The position numbers and the translations under genes were made by a program. From assembly GCF_002836255.1 (NCBI RefSeq), contig NZ_PJAU01000059.1, positions 248,001 through 312,000 of the forward strand: DNA of 64,000 bases. Reading direction: 5' to 3'. The DNA is from Colwellia sp. 75C3. GTDB lineage: Bacteria > Pseudomonadota > Gammaproteobacteria > Enterobacterales > Alteromonadaceae. The notes below the pieces were generated by a model that made no database searches, was not told the origin of the DNA, and saw only the letters and a program-made list of their open reading frames with translations. This document shows positions 63,994-64,000 of the stretch, piece by piece. The first letter of the stretch is position 1; each line of letters opens with the position of its first letter.

Positions 63994-64000
63994 CATGAGT

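Noticed and set aside
63995-64000. Possible start of ampE after ampD
   Set aside because: Only six bases are inside the window, so nothing can be supported beyond an ATG.

Overview
The window is A+T-rich chromosomal DNA from a marine gammaproteobacterium. The gene content and many close family resemblances (ilvGMEDA with ilvY-ilvC, yihI-DUF2489-hemN, PrrBA, DUF3083-like, DUF3667, rmf, nadC/ampD) point to Alteromonadales, most likely Colwelliaceae. This is inference from sequence memory; no search was run. Coding density is high, and no rRNA, tRNA, CRISPR array or prophage was seen. The one clear mobile-type sequence is a 313-bp element with terminal inverted repeats. Several palindromic intergenic repeats are also present.

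Layout. 1-632 is the 3' part of an M19 dipeptidase. 1633-13290 is a copper/silver island. A leftward operon (DUF411 lipoprotein, cusC, cusB, cusA) has all its junctions as TAATG overlaps. Beyond it lie two paralogous Met/His/Cys-rich CopL-like small proteins, copC, copD and an NTF2-like secreted protein, with an orphan solute-binding protein and a small membrane protein among them. 13455-24692 is a branched-chain amino acid locus: leftward ilvL-G-M-E-D-A with a readable leader peptide and attenuator (missing from simple ORF calls), divergent comM, and the ilvY/ilvC pair. ppnP follows.

25227-33594 holds a PepSY protein with a two-component system, then a phosphorus-scavenging cluster: a lipoprotein metallophosphatase, a TonB-dependent receptor and, divergently, a beta-propeller phytase. 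The receptor is preceded by four 11-bp-spaced PhoB half-sites. A GH16-like secreted enzyme, a Gfo/Idh/MocA oxidoreductase and a CadC-like TPR regulator come next. 37910-50649 is housekeeping: SPFH/NfeD, a YegD-like Hsp70, proBA, an acyltransferase, a YbdG-like channel, an Mpo1-like protein, tesB, yihI and DUF2489. 50817-64000 holds hemN, rmf (57 codons, found by eye), DUF3820, an internally duplicated DUF3083-like protein, a PrrA/PrrB-type redox pair, msrA, a DUF6351-like hydrolase, a DUF1232 protein, the MITE-like element, DUF3667, nadC, a retropepsin-like protease and ampD.

The strongest unexplained or newly visible signals are: the tandem Pho boxes on the phytase/receptor cluster; a CusB adaptor carrying two fused CusF-like domains, the second having lost all four metal-binding positions; the duplicated CopL-like proteins; the nested palindrome inside the ilv operon between ilvE and ilvD; the two-fold repeat inside the 370-aa DUF3083-like protein; and the MITE-like element ending five bases before a start codon. 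I did not find a convincing wholly new defence or biosynthetic system. All functional calls rest on reading motifs by eye.
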